Source of the DNA: a virus
DNA: 64,000 nt
Reading direction: 5' to 3' (one strand)
Virus record (IMG/VR): IMGVR_UViG_3300047472_000237
Coordinates: 18,788-82,787 of that record
Positions within the stretch are counted from its first letter, which is position 1, and each line of letters begins with the position of its first letter. Position numbers and translations under genes: made by a program. The notes under the pieces were generated by a model. It did no database searches. It had not been told where the DNA came from and saw only the letters and a list, made by a program, of their open reading frames with translations. Positions 7,143 through 16,452 of this stretch are shown in pieces.

Positions 7143-9647
7143 GTGACCGAACGCATTGTCATCGTCGTCAGTGAGAATGGCACTGAGCAGGTCATCAAGA
7201 AGCTCAAGGGCGTTGGCGCACAGGCCAAGAGCTCTGGCGACTCTGTCGGCTTTCTCCAGAACGCCCTCGGACTGCTCGGAGCCGCCGCCACCATCAAGGG
7301 CGTGCTTGGTTACATCGACGCCTTCACCGAGCTCCAGAACAAGCTGGCGACCGTCTCCCGCTCGCAGGAGGAAGCGGCCCTGGCCAGCCAGAAGCTGCTC
7401 GACGTCGCCAACCGCAGCCGCACGTCGTGGGAAGACACCGTCACGCTGTACCAGCGCGTCGTCCGCTCGACGGAACAACTCGGCCTCTCTCACAAAGAGT
7501 CGGCCCGGATCGTGGAGACCCTCAACAAGGCCACGATCGTCGGCGGTGCATCCGCCATCGAAGCCTCGAACGCCATCATCCAGTTGTCGCAGGCGTTCAG
7601 CGCCGGCGTGCTGCGTGGTCAGGAACTTCGCTCCGTCATGACGCAGATGCCGCTGATCGCGGACATCCTGGCGAAGAAGATGAACACGACGATGGGCGGC
7701 CTGTTGAAGCTCGGCCCGCAGGGCAAGATCTCGGCTCAGGTCATGGCCGACGCCCTCCTCGAGGCCAGCGACGAAATCGACAAGGCGTTCGCCAAGACCC
7801 TGCCGACCATCGGTCAGCAGATGAAGGTGCTCGGCAACCAGGTGCTGAAGTTCGTCGGCGACCTGAACAACAAGTACGAAATCCTGCCGAAGATCACCAA
7901 GGGCATCGAGTTCCTCGGTGCCAACATCGACACGTTCGCCCGCGCGGTGCTCGCCGGCTCGCTCGTGATCGGCATCCAGAAGGCCATCGGCGGGTTCAAC
8001 GCACTGACCGCCGCGATCGCGGCCAACCCGGTCGGCCTCATCGCCGTCGCTATCACGGCCGGCCTGGTGGCCCTGATCGCCTTCAGCGACCAGCTGTCGC
8101 TTGCTGGTGAGGGCACCGCGACGCTCGCCGACTTCGCCAAGGCGTTCTGGGAAGAGCTCAAGTCGGACATCGCGTTCGCCGTGGAGCTCTTCCAGAAGAA
8201 CTTCGGTTGGATCGCTGACTATCTCCGCCAGATCTTTGGCACGGACTTCGCCATCAGCATCAAGGGATTCTTGATGCTCGGTGCCAAGGCCGTTGACTCG
8301 TTCATCGGCATCTGGGTCGGTGCTGGCTTCGCCATCATCGAGGCGTTCCGGAACATCCCCGCGACGGTTGAACTGATCTTCAAGGGAATGATCAACGCCC
8401 TGATCGGTCAGATCGAGTCGTTCATCAATACGTTTGTGTCCGCGATCAACGTCATCGCCGACTCCTCCCTGGGCAAGAAGTTGGGCCTGACCGCCCTCAA
8501 GCAGAACGTCCTCCCCCGACTGGAAATGTCGAAGGAGGCACAGACCACCGGCGCTGCCATCGGCAAGGCGTTCGTGGACGGCTTCAAGTCGGTCACCGAC
8601 GCCCAGGACTTGGTTACGAAACTCAGTATCCGTGCAGAAGAGATCGGCAAGGATCGCCTGGCCAAGGCCGGCCCTGACCCGGCCCTGAACCCCAAGGCCC
8701 AGGAAGAGTTCGAGGCCAAGCAGGCTGCGGCCGCTGCCGCCCTGACCCGCGCTCAGTCGATCGCTGACGTCATCGAGTCGCTCGAGAACGAGAACGAAGC
8801 ACTCACGAAGGTCATCGACAATCGCCGGATCTCGAACGAGTACATCCGGATCGAGCAGGGCCTGCGGTCGAAGGGTGTGACCCTGACCGAAGCAGAGAGC
8901 CAGTCGATCCAGTCGGTGCTCGAGAAGAACCGTGCGTTGAAGGACCAGCAGTCGGCATACCAGTCGATCATGGGGCCGCAGGAAGAAGCCGCCCGCCGGA
9001 TGACGGCACTCAGCGAGCTCTACCGCGCCGGCAAGATCGACGTGGACCAGTACACGGTCGCCCTCCGCGAGGCTCAGATCCAGCAACTGAGCACGTCGCG
9101 GGACGCGATGAGCGGCTTCAAGAGCGGCTTCCTCCAGGTGCAGGACGAGCTCTCGAACTTCGCTGAACTGTCCTCGAAGACGGTCGTCAACGCCTTCCAC
9201 AACATGGAAGACTCGATGGTCGACTTCGTGAAGACTGGCAAGTTCAACTTCAGCGGCCTCATCGACAGCATCCTCGACGACATGATCCGCCTGGTCACGC
9301 GGCAGGCCATGAGCGGCCTGTTCAGCAGCCTCGGCGGGATGGGCGGCGGCCTCGGCTCGATGTTCGCTGGCCTCGCCGGAGCTCGTGCAGCGGGCGGCCC
9401 GGTCAGCCCCGGCGGAGCGTACCTGGTCGGCGAGCGCGGCCCCGAAGTCTTCACCCCGAACACGGGCGGGGCCATCAGCCCGAACGGCTCCATGGGTGGT
9501 GCCCCGCCTCAGGTCAACGTGAACGTGGTCAACGTGTCGGATCCTGACGAGGTCTCGTCGGCCCTGAACCACCCGGCGAACCAAGACCTCATCGTGAACA
9601 TTCTCCGCAAGAACAAGGGTGCCGCCCGCCAGGCGCTGGGAGTCTAA
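7143..9647 (+). CDS. Tape measure protein
   Basis: The 834-residue protein sets tail length. It begins at GTG directly after the previous stop. The first ~230 residues carry the tape-measure N-terminal domain ('LATVSRSQEEAALASQKL', 'GASAIEASNAIIQLSQAF', 'LRGQELRSVMTQMPLIA'). Hydrophobic segments follow at about 255-320, then 'FIGIWVGAGFAIIEAF' near 390. The second half has long coiled coils, and the C-terminus is 'GGPVSPGGAYLVGERGPEVF', a typical tape-measure tail. Using the usual ~0.15 nm per residue, the tail would be about 125 nm long. Confidence 0.9.
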   Translation: MTERIVIVVSENGTEQVIKKLKGVGAQAKSSGDSVGFLQNALGLLGAAATIKGVLGYIDAFTELQNKLATVSRSQEEAALASQKLLDVANRSRTSWEDTVTLYQRVVRSTEQLGLSHKESARIVETLNKATIVGGASAIEASNAIIQLSQAFSAGVLRGQELRSVMTQMPLIADILAKKMNTTMGGLLKLGPQGKISAQVMADALLEASDEIDKAFAKTLPTIGQQMKVLGNQVLKFVGDLNNKYEILPKITKGIEFLGANIDTFARAVLAGSLVIGIQKAIGGFNALTAAIAANPVGLIAVAITAGLVALIAFSDQLSLAGEGTATLADFAKAFWEELKSDIAFAVELFQKNFGWIADYLRQIFGTDFAISIKGFLMLGAKAVDSFIGIWVGAGFAIIEAFRNIPATVELIFKGMINALIGQIESFINTFVSAINVIADSSLGKKLGLTALKQNVLPRLEMSKEAQTTGAAIGKAFVDGFKSVTDAQDLVTKLSIRAEEIGKDRLAKAGPDPALNPKAQEEFEAKQAAAAAALTRAQSIADVIESLENENEALTKVIDNRRISNEYIRIEQGLRSKGVTLTEAESQSIQSVLEKNRALKDQQSAYQSIMGPQEEAARRMTALSELYRAGKIDVDQYTVALREAQIQQLSTSRDAMSGFKSGFLQVQDELSNFAELSSKTVVNAFHNMEDSMVDFVKTGKFNFSGLIDSILDDMIRLVTRQAMSGLFSSLGGMGGGLGSMFAGLAGARAAGGPVSPGGAYLVGERGPEVFTPNTGGAISPNGSMGGAPPQVNVNVVNVSDPDEVSSALNHPANQDLIVNILRKNKGAARQALGV

Positions 9648-10843
9648 TGCTCTTCGTGTATCGACCAGAAACCCCGCTCCAGGAGACCCTCCGGTTCCTC
9701 ACGGACGTGCTCATCCACAAGGACGGCACGGAGCAGCGCATCTGTCTCCGCATCGCAGCCCGCACGGAGTACGCGGGCGACGTGCTCGTCGAGGACGGGC
9801 CGGAGCGCCAACGCATCGAGAACATCCTGTTCGACCAGCAGGCGAGCACGTTCGAGATCCCCGCGTGGGTGGACGGGTGCTACCTGGGCAACGCCACGGC
9901 CGCCGGTGCCACCATGCTGAACACCGACACGACCATGTCGATCTTCCGCAACGGTGCGAAGGCAATCCTCATCTCGCCCGATGACGGCACGTATGAAATC
10001 GTGACCGTTGTCGACGTCGACGGCGACCACCTGGAGACCTCGGCCACCACGCTCGACTGGCCGGCCATGACGGAGATCTACCCCATCCGGAACGCCCTGC
10101 TGACCCAGCAGGTTCGCTCGCAGCGGTGGACCAACAGCCTGACCAAATACACGTTCAACTTCGCCCTGTTGGACGACACGCAGAACCTGTACCAGTACAC
10201 CCCGGCCGCGCTCGATTTCGATGAGATCGGCTTCGGCGACGACGCGGCCAAGCTGCTGGTCGACGACCCGAACGCCGTCGAGGATCGTCTCACCGAATCG
10301 TCCGATCGTATGGTGTCGATCATCGACAACGCCACTGGCAAGTTCAGCATCTTCAGCAACTGGCCCAAGAGCCGGCGATCGTCCTCGAAGGGATTCGTCA
10401 CGACGTCTCGTCAGAAGCTGTGGGCGGCCAAGGTGTGGCTCAGCTACCTCAACGGCCGGCAGACTTCGTTCCTCCTCCCGACCTTCGCGAGCGACATCAC
10501 TCCGCTCGCTGGTCTCGTTGAGGATGCCACCACGTTGCTGGTTGCTAACGCCGGCCATTCAACGTACACTGCCCTCGGCGTCAACCCACGGAAGTACATC
10601 CGCGTGGAGCTCGCCAACGGCACCGCGACGTACCACCAGGTGACCAACGTGGTCGAGGTGAACGCGGTGCAGGAAACGATCACGGTGACGCCGGCCTGGC
10701 CGGACAGCGTGAGCCTCTCGAACATCGTGCGTATCTCCGTGGTGGAGAAGGTTCGACTTGACAGCGATGACATCACGATCACCCACGCCGACCTGAACGG
10801 CACGGCCACCATTAACATGCCCGTGAAGGCGGTACTCGAATGA
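9647..10843 (+). CDS. Distal tail / minor tail protein
   Basis: The 398-residue protein overlaps the tape measure stop by one base. It opens with 'RPETPLQETLRFLTDVLIHKDGTEQRI', a pattern shared by minor tail proteins that follow the tape measure in many Gram-negative siphoviruses, and is otherwise beta-rich with two similar halves. Expected role: ring at the tail tip that links the tube to the hub. Its stop overlaps the next gene by four bases (ATGA), so the two are probably translationally coupled. Confidence 0.65.
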   Translation: MLFVYRPETPLQETLRFLTDVLIHKDGTEQRICLRIAARTEYAGDVLVEDGPERQRIENILFDQQASTFEIPAWVDGCYLGNATAAGATMLNTDTTMSIFRNGAKAILISPDDGTYEIVTVVDVDGDHLETSATTLDWPAMTEIYPIRNALLTQQVRSQRWTNSLTKYTFNFALLDDTQNLYQYTPAALDFDEIGFGDDAAKLLVDDPNAVEDRLTESSDRMVSIIDNATGKFSIFSNWPKSRRSSSKGFVTTSRQKLWAAKVWLSYLNGRQTSFLLPTFASDITPLAGLVEDATTLLVANAGHSTYTALGVNPRKYIRVELANGTATYHQVTNVVEVNAVQETITVTPAWPDSVSLSNIVRISVVEKVRLDSDDITITHADLNGTATINMPVKAVLE

Positions 10844-11652
10844 GCTACGACGCAAGAGAATCCAGCACCGAACGCGGCTCGCCAATCGAGCTCTACGATC
10901 TCGCTCTCGGCGGGACGCAGTACCACTTCACGTCCGGCGCGGAGCCGGTCACGTACACTGCCACCGACTATGAGCCGCTCGAGATCTCGCGTGACGAGGT
11001 TCGCGTCGGCCCTGAACAACGCACGGAGGTCATGACGATTGTCATGCCGTCCGCGCACCCCTTCGCCATGTCGTACGCCCGCGTGGTCCCCGGCCAACGG
11101 GCCAGCCTGACCATCCGCCGCGTCCACCGCACCGACTCCGTCGACCAAGAGCTCATCACGCTGTTCAAGGGCATCGTCCGCTCCGTGTCGTTCAGCGACA
11201 AGGCCGGCACCGCCCGCATCGGCGTCATGCCCATCAGCGGGGCACTCGCCCGCGCCGTCCCCCGCTACACCTACAAGGGCATGTGCAACCACGTGCTCTT
11301 CGACTCCTGGTGCCAGCAGGATCCCGAGGAGTGGAACTATGTCGGCGAGGCCAGCGACGTGGACGCCAACACGTTCACCATCAGCGGCCTGACCGGCTCC
11401 AAGGGCAACGGGTGGGCGACGGGCGGCTTCGCCACCTTCAACGGCGACTACCGCCTCATCCTTCGCCAGACGAGCGACAGCATCAAGCTGCTGTTGCCGT
11501 TCAACGACGACATCGATGGTGAGGATGTCACGATCTACACCGGCTGTGACCACTCCTTCAACGTGTGCGGAGACAAGTTCGCTAACACGATCAACTTCGG
11601 TGGCTTCCCCTTCGTCCCGACCAAGAACCCCTTCCAAAGCGGACTGAAATAA
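10840..11652 (+). CDS. Tail hub protein, gpL-like with four conserved cysteines
   Basis: The 270-residue protein has an N-terminal beta domain ('SPIELYDLALGGTQYHFT') and a C-terminal region with two cysteine pairs: 'MCNHVLFDSWC' near 148-158 and 'GCDHSFNVCGDKF' near 232-240, followed by 'NFGGFPFVPTKNPF'. This layout is that of the DUF2163/BR0599 tail family and of lambda gpL, for which an iron-sulfur cluster bound by the C-terminal cysteines is known. It would form part of the tail-tip hub. The Fe-S ligand role here is inferred from the family. Confidence 0.75.
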   Translation: MSYDARESSTERGSPIELYDLALGGTQYHFTSGAEPVTYTATDYEPLEISRDEVRVGPEQRTEVMTIVMPSAHPFAMSYARVVPGQRASLTIRRVHRTDSVDQELITLFKGIVRSVSFSDKAGTARIGVMPISGALARAVPRYTYKGMCNHVLFDSWCQQDPEEWNYVGEASDVDANTFTISGLTGSKGNGWATGGFATFNGDYRLILRQTSDSIKLLLPFNDDIDGEDVTIYTGCDHSFNVCGDKFANTINFGGFPFVPTKNPFQSGLK

Positions 11653-11653
11653 C

Positions 11654-14600
11654 ATGTTTGAATTCCTGTTCATGGTGGTGCTGACAGCGATCTTGACGGT
11701 CGTGGCGGAGCTCATTCGCCCCAAGCCGAAGATCGAAAACGCTCGCCCCGCGCACCTCGGCGACTTCTCCTTCCCGACCGCCACCGAAGGCCGCGTCGTC
11801 CCGCTCGTCTGGGGCACCGTCCGCATCGACGGGCCGAACGTGGTGTGGTACGGCAACCTCGAGAACGAGCCGATCAAGAAGAAGGTCAAGACGGGAATGT
11901 TCTCGTCCAAGAAGGTTGTCACCGGCTATCAGTACTCTGTCGGCATGCAGTTCGCCCTGTGCCGTGGCGACGTTGACTTCCTCTCCAAGATTTGGATCGG
12001 TGAGGTCTCCGCCTGGGAGGGCGTGCTCGGCGAGTCGTTCGTCGAGATCGAAGATGAGAACTTCTTCGGCGGCAAGCTCGACAACGGCGGCATCGATGGC
12101 AAGTTCTCCTTCTACCTCGGATCGCGCGAGCAGCTGCCGTCCGCCTACCTGGGCCAGACGCCGCCGGACTATCTCTGGTTCGACGACTTCTCGGCCAACG
12201 GTGGCGACCCGCTGAACGAGTACAAGGGCAGTGACGCCGGCGCTCACTACTTCGTCGCCAACAAGGGACAGGTCGGTGCTCCGACCGGCGGCGACACCAA
12301 TGACGACAGCGACGTCATGCGTGTGCTCGAACACACGGTGGCGGAAGACGCTCTGCCCTCTCCGAGCAACGAGGCGAAGGTTCGCAGCACGTACGGCGGC
12401 ACGGCCCCCGGCGACCTGAACCGCTACATGGCGCTCCTCCTGCACCCTGAGCGGCCCCGCCTCGGCGACAACGTCAAGGCCGTGATGACCTTCATCCCGA
12501 AGGCCGCCGGCGCGTTCGACTTCGCCGCCCACGGCCTCTGGCTCACGGTCAAGTGCGAAGACCAAGGCTCCCACAACAGCAACTATCACGTCGCTGTGAA
12601 CGTGGACGACAGCACGGTCAACCTGCACCTGTTCGCCCCTGGCATGGCGAACTCCGTCATCCTCGACACGGCCACCGCTGTCGGCGGCGACTTCACCATC
12701 ATGACGGGCAAGCACTCCATCGAACTTCGCGTCGAAGGTGACCGCGCTCGCGTGTTCCTCGACGGCATCAACATCATCGATGAGACCGACAGTCGCATCC
12801 TGGACATCCCGGAGAACTACTGCGGCGTGTGCGTCGGCATCGAAGGCAACCTGAACGTCGAGTTCTTCTCGTCCAACGACTGGTCAGCGGCGGGCATCTA
12901 CTCGCTCGCCGTGGACAGCACCACTCGCAAGCTGGAGTCGTCCGTCCCCGCGTACCGTGGCACGTGCTACGGTGTGTGGGAGGGCGGTTACATCGGGAAC
13001 AGCAGCCAGATCCAGCCCTGGGCATTCGAGCTTCGACGCTGCCCGAACCCGCTGGCCCTGACCAGCAATCGACACATCGTCAACGGATTCGACTGCAACC
13101 CGATGAACATGCTGTACGAGATCCTGCTTGATCCGGATTGGGGCCTTGCCCAGCTGAGCTCGGACATCGACGTCGACAACTTCCGCGAAGCGGCCTACAC
13201 CCTGTTCGACGAGGGCAACGGCATCTCGATGAACATCGACGACGCCCTGGAGTGCTCGGAGCTCATCCGCGAGATCGAACGTCAGGTCGACGGTATCTTG
13301 TTCGTCAACCGCACCACCGGCAAGTGGCAGATCACGCTGGCTCGCGGCGGCTACGAACTCGAAGACCTCACGTCCATCAATGAGACGAACACGGTCGAGG
13401 TCAAGGAGTTCACCCGTGGTGCGTGGGAAGAAACCACGAACAACATCAACGTGGAGTTCGCCAACCGCACCAACGAGTACAAGGTCACGTATGCGACGGC
13501 CCAGGACTCGGCGAACATCCGGATCCAGGCGAACACGATGGTGTCCGTCACCGCCAAGTACCCTGGCGTCAAGAGCCGCGCCCTCGCGAACCAACTCGCG
13601 TGGCGTGACCTGCGGACGCTCGCGTACCCCATCGCCAAGTGCACTGTCCTCGTCGACCGCACCTTCCACAGCCGCAACCCCGGCGACCTGGTCCGCGTCA
13701 CGATCACGAGCAAGGACATCGTGGATCTGCCGATGCGGATCACCCGCATGGACCTCGGCCGGCTCGACGACGGCGTCATCGAGCTCAACCTGATCCAGGA
13801 CACGTTCGGCTACGACCTCCCGTCGTTCGCCGACCCCGACAACACGCAGTGGCTGCTCCCCGGCGACACGGCCCCGCAGAACATCGAGACGGCCGACCGC
13901 GTCGTGTTCGAGGCCCCGCTCAAGTTCCTGCCGTTCGCAGACGAGAACCCTGGCGTGCCCGACCGCGTCTGGATCGGCGCTCGCTCGGCTGGCGGCGGTG
14001 GGGCCGGCTTCGCCCTGGCGGGCCGCCAAGGCTCCGACCCGTACGCCGAGTGCGGTGAGGTGGCCGGCTACCTCGTCCGTGGCAAGCTCAAGAACGCCGT
14101 CTCCGGCGGCACCACGCAGGGCACCGACACGCTGGTCATCGAGACCGACGGCGGCGACACCCTGCTCGCCATCAGCAAGCAACTCGAGTCGCACACTTCC
14201 AAGGAAGTCGGCACGAGCCTGTTCAACCTTCTGCTCATCGACAACGAGTTCGTGGCCCACACCGGCTACACGCTCGGCTCCGGCATCATCACGCTGACTG
14301 GCGTCTACCGTGGCATGCTGGATACCGTCCCGGCCGCCCACGCGGTCGGTGCCAAGGTCTGGTTCTTGTCGACGTCGGGCAACCTGACCGACCTGGCATG
14401 GACGCCCGGCGCGACGGTGCAGATCCGCCCGCTGCCACAGAACCTCAAGGGCGAGCTCGACGTGTCGCTCGCCACGCCGTCCAACGTGCTGATGAACAAC
14501 CGCGTTCGCCGGCCGTACCCGCCGACGAACTTCAAGCTCGACGGTGTGCCGTATCCGGAGACGATGAACCTCGACTCGCTGCCGGCCGAAGACATCCAAG

Positions 14601-15757
14601 GCTGGCACGACGCCAACCTCGGTGGCACGTACACTCCGGACACGCCGGACTACTTCGAGTCAGCGGGCATCCAGGAAGTCGGCATGAAGTTCGACGTGCT
14701 GTCGAACGGCTACGTCCTCGCCGCCCGCTGGTTCCGCACGAACACCAACCAGACGGGCACGTTCACGGCCAACCTGTGGAACAAGGACACGGCCACGCTG
14801 CTCGCCACGAAGACGTTCCCAACGCCGACCGGACTCGGCGCTCAATACGCCTACTTCGACCTGCCCGTCCCCGTCACGGTCGGTGTGAACTACATCATCA
14901 GCTACAGCAACCCGTCGCAGCACCTGTCGCTGAACGGCATCAACTTCTTCAACGCGGCGACCCGTGGTCAGTTGCACCACCCCGGCTACGGCTCGACGCG
15001 TAGTGCAGCCGGCTCGACGGGCACCATTCCGACGTCCGACGAATACAACGACTTCGGCATCGACCCGATCATCTTCTTCGGCACGGTCGGCCTGCTCGAC
15101 GCCCCCGGCGCTGAGGCGTCCTACACCCGCCGCGACTACCGCAACACCAACGAGGTCAACGCCCTGCTCAACGAGTCGAGCCTGGCCGCCGACTTCCCAA
15201 CGGCCAACACAACCGAGTGGGCCGTCGACGTCCGCATCGACCCGGATACGACGAACACCCTGCTGTACACGGTGCCGTTCGCGAACCAGTCATCGGCGTT
15301 CCTCAGCCGCACGAAGATCCTCCGCTACGCCAACGGCGTGCCGGCTCGACTCCGCGTTGCTGTCCGCACGCAGCACACGCTCGACGCCACCGTCCGCGCG
15401 GCCACGCAGTTCCTTCAGTGGGACTTCGACACAGAGTCCACGTTGAGCCTCCAGACCTTCCTGGGCGTCAAGGCAGTCAACGTGGCGTCTACCGGGTATG
15501 TCGCTGTGACGACTGGGACGTTTACCCTTATGATCGGGTCAGCGTTGACCACCGGCGCGGTCGAAGTAGAATTGAACGGCTCGGCGACCTGGACTCCGGT
15601 CATCGCGGCGACCGCGACCAGCGGGACGTTCTCCGTGACGGCCGCCGACTCGATCAAGGTGCGACACACCCAGACGGGTGCAAACACCAGCGAGACGCTC
15701 TTCCAGATCGTGGACGACAGTGACGTTCCGGTTGCTTACGGAGTGCTTACTTATTGA
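11654..15757 (+). CDS. Central tail tip protein (gpJ-like host-specificity protein)
   Basis: This 1367-residue protein is the largest in the tail. It starts with a hydrophobic helix ('MFEFLFMVVLTAILTVVAEL') followed by 'RPKPKIENARPAHLGDFSFPTATEGRVVPLVWGT', the usual N-terminus of J-like tip proteins. A region near 520-720 ('NRHIVNGFDCNPMNMLYEILLDPDWGL', 'RAWEE', 'YPGVKSRALANQLAWRDL') fits the central hub of such proteins. The C-terminal third is beta-rich and probably contacts the host surface. It directly follows the gpL-like gene, and the structural operon ends here. Confidence 0.85.
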   Translation: MFEFLFMVVLTAILTVVAELIRPKPKIENARPAHLGDFSFPTATEGRVVPLVWGTVRIDGPNVVWYGNLENEPIKKKVKTGMFSSKKVVTGYQYSVGMQFALCRGDVDFLSKIWIGEVSAWEGVLGESFVEIEDENFFGGKLDNGGIDGKFSFYLGSREQLPSAYLGQTPPDYLWFDDFSANGGDPLNEYKGSDAGAHYFVANKGQVGAPTGGDTNDDSDVMRVLEHTVAEDALPSPSNEAKVRSTYGGTAPGDLNRYMALLLHPERPRLGDNVKAVMTFIPKAAGAFDFAAHGLWLTVKCEDQGSHNSNYHVAVNVDDSTVNLHLFAPGMANSVILDTATAVGGDFTIMTGKHSIELRVEGDRARVFLDGINIIDETDSRILDIPENYCGVCVGIEGNLNVEFFSSNDWSAAGIYSLAVDSTTRKLESSVPAYRGTCYGVWEGGYIGNSSQIQPWAFELRRCPNPLALTSNRHIVNGFDCNPMNMLYEILLDPDWGLAQLSSDIDVDNFREAAYTLFDEGNGISMNIDDALECSELIREIERQVDGILFVNRTTGKWQITLARGGYELEDLTSINETNTVEVKEFTRGAWEETTNNINVEFANRTNEYKVTYATAQDSANIRIQANTMVSVTAKYPGVKSRALANQLAWRDLRTLAYPIAKCTVLVDRTFHSRNPGDLVRVTITSKDIVDLPMRITRMDLGRLDDGVIELNLIQDTFGYDLPSFADPDNTQWLLPGDTAPQNIETADRVVFEAPLKFLPFADENPGVPDRVWIGARSAGGGGAGFALAGRQGSDPYAECGEVAGYLVRGKLKNAVSGGTTQGTDTLVIETDGGDTLLAISKQLESHTSKEVGTSLFNLLLIDNEFVAHTGYTLGSGIITLTGVYRGMLDTVPAAHAVGAKVWFLSTSGNLTDLAWTPGATVQIRPLPQNLKGELDVSLATPSNVLMNNRVRRPYPPTNFKLDGVPYPETMNLDSLPAEDIQGWHDANLGGTYTPDTPDYFESAGIQEVGMKFDVLSNGYVLAARWFRTNTNQTGTFTANLWNKDTATLLATKTFPTPTGLGAQYAYFDLPVPVTVGVNYIISYSNPSQHLSLNGINFFNAATRGQLHHPGYGSTRSAAGSTGTIPTSDEYNDFGIDPIIFFGTVGLLDAPGAEASYTRRDYRNTNEVNALLNESSLAADFPTANTTEWAVDVRIDPDTTNTLLYTVPFANQSSAFLSRTKILRYANGVPARLRVAVRTQHTLDATVRAATQFLQWDFDTESTLSLQTFLGVKAVNVASTGYVAVTTGTFTLMIGSALTTGAVEVELNGSATWTPVIAATATSGTFSVTAADSIKVRHTQTGANTSETLFQIVDDSDVPVAYGVLTY

Positions 15758-15765
15758 AGATGTGG

Positions 15766-15794
15766 TTGGCGCAAGGGTGAATTTTTCGTACAAT
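15766..15794 (+). promoter_or_regulatory. Promoter TTGGCG-N17-TACAAT
   Basis: A near-consensus -10 box with a 17-bp spacer lies just after the tail-tip gene and starts the operon of the membrane protein and metallophosphoesterase. The leader to the ATG at 15852 is about 50 nt. Confidence 0.7.
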
Positions 15795-15851
15795 TCAACG
15801 CGTCCGATTCGACCCCTATTGTCGAGGTAAGAAACAGAAAGTACGACCGTC

Positions 15852-16442
15852 ATGGATGAACAACCCACCAGCCTCTGGCGAATCGTACTGGCGGGATTGT
15901 TCTCCACGTCTGTCCTCGGTGCAGTCGTCAAGGGCGCGTTCGACTTCCTGACCCGCCGCGCCAAGAACAAGGCGGCCCAGGCGATCGAAACCGCCACGCA
16001 GGTGTACGCGGTCCTGAACGATGCCGAGTACCGCGCCAAGGCTTCTCGCATTGTCCTCACGGCCGCCCACAACTGCGGCGGCCCCATCCGGCCCGACGTG
16101 GTCCTGTCCTCGACGGCCCTCTACGAAGTCGTCTCCGGCGTCGAGCCGCGTCTCGAGCGACTCGCCAACGTACGCCTGGACCAGTGGCACGTCTCGCTCC
16201 TGGCCCGCATCGTCAAGGAAGACTTCGTGTGGATCAAGACCTCCGACATTCCGGTCGGCAATCTGATCCGCACCATCCTGACGATCGATGGGATCCAGGA
16301 AACGTGCTTCTTCCTCATCCGCACGGATGGCACCCGAATCCTCTACGGCGCGGTGGACTTCGTAACCACCCCGGCGTCTAACCCGCAGGCAGACGAGGCC
16401 CTTCGAACACTCCAGTCGAGCCTCGCAGCCCTGCTCAAGTGA
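15852..16442 (+). CDS. Membrane-anchored hypothetical protein
   Basis: The 196-residue product has one clear N-terminal membrane segment ('IVLAGLFSTSVLGAVVKGAFDFL', about residues 11-33) followed by a basic stretch (RRAKNKAA), which predicts a cytoplasmic C-terminal domain. The rest is an alpha/beta domain with 'QWHVSLLARIVKEDFVWIKTSD' and 'CFFLIRTDGTRILYGAVDF'. I do not recognise the family. It lies at the junction between tail genes and DNA-metabolism genes, ten bases before an HTH-phosphoesterase gene, and shares a promoter with it. Confidence 0.55.
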   Translation: MDEQPTSLWRIVLAGLFSTSVLGAVVKGAFDFLTRRAKNKAAQAIETATQVYAVLNDAEYRAKASRIVLTAAHNCGGPIRPDVVLSSTALYEVVSGVEPRLERLANVRLDQWHVSLLARIVKEDFVWIKTSDIPVGNLIRTILTIDGIQETCFFLIRTDGTRILYGAVDFVTTPASNPQADEALRTLQSSLAALLK

Positions 16443-16452
16443 ACGGATCCAC

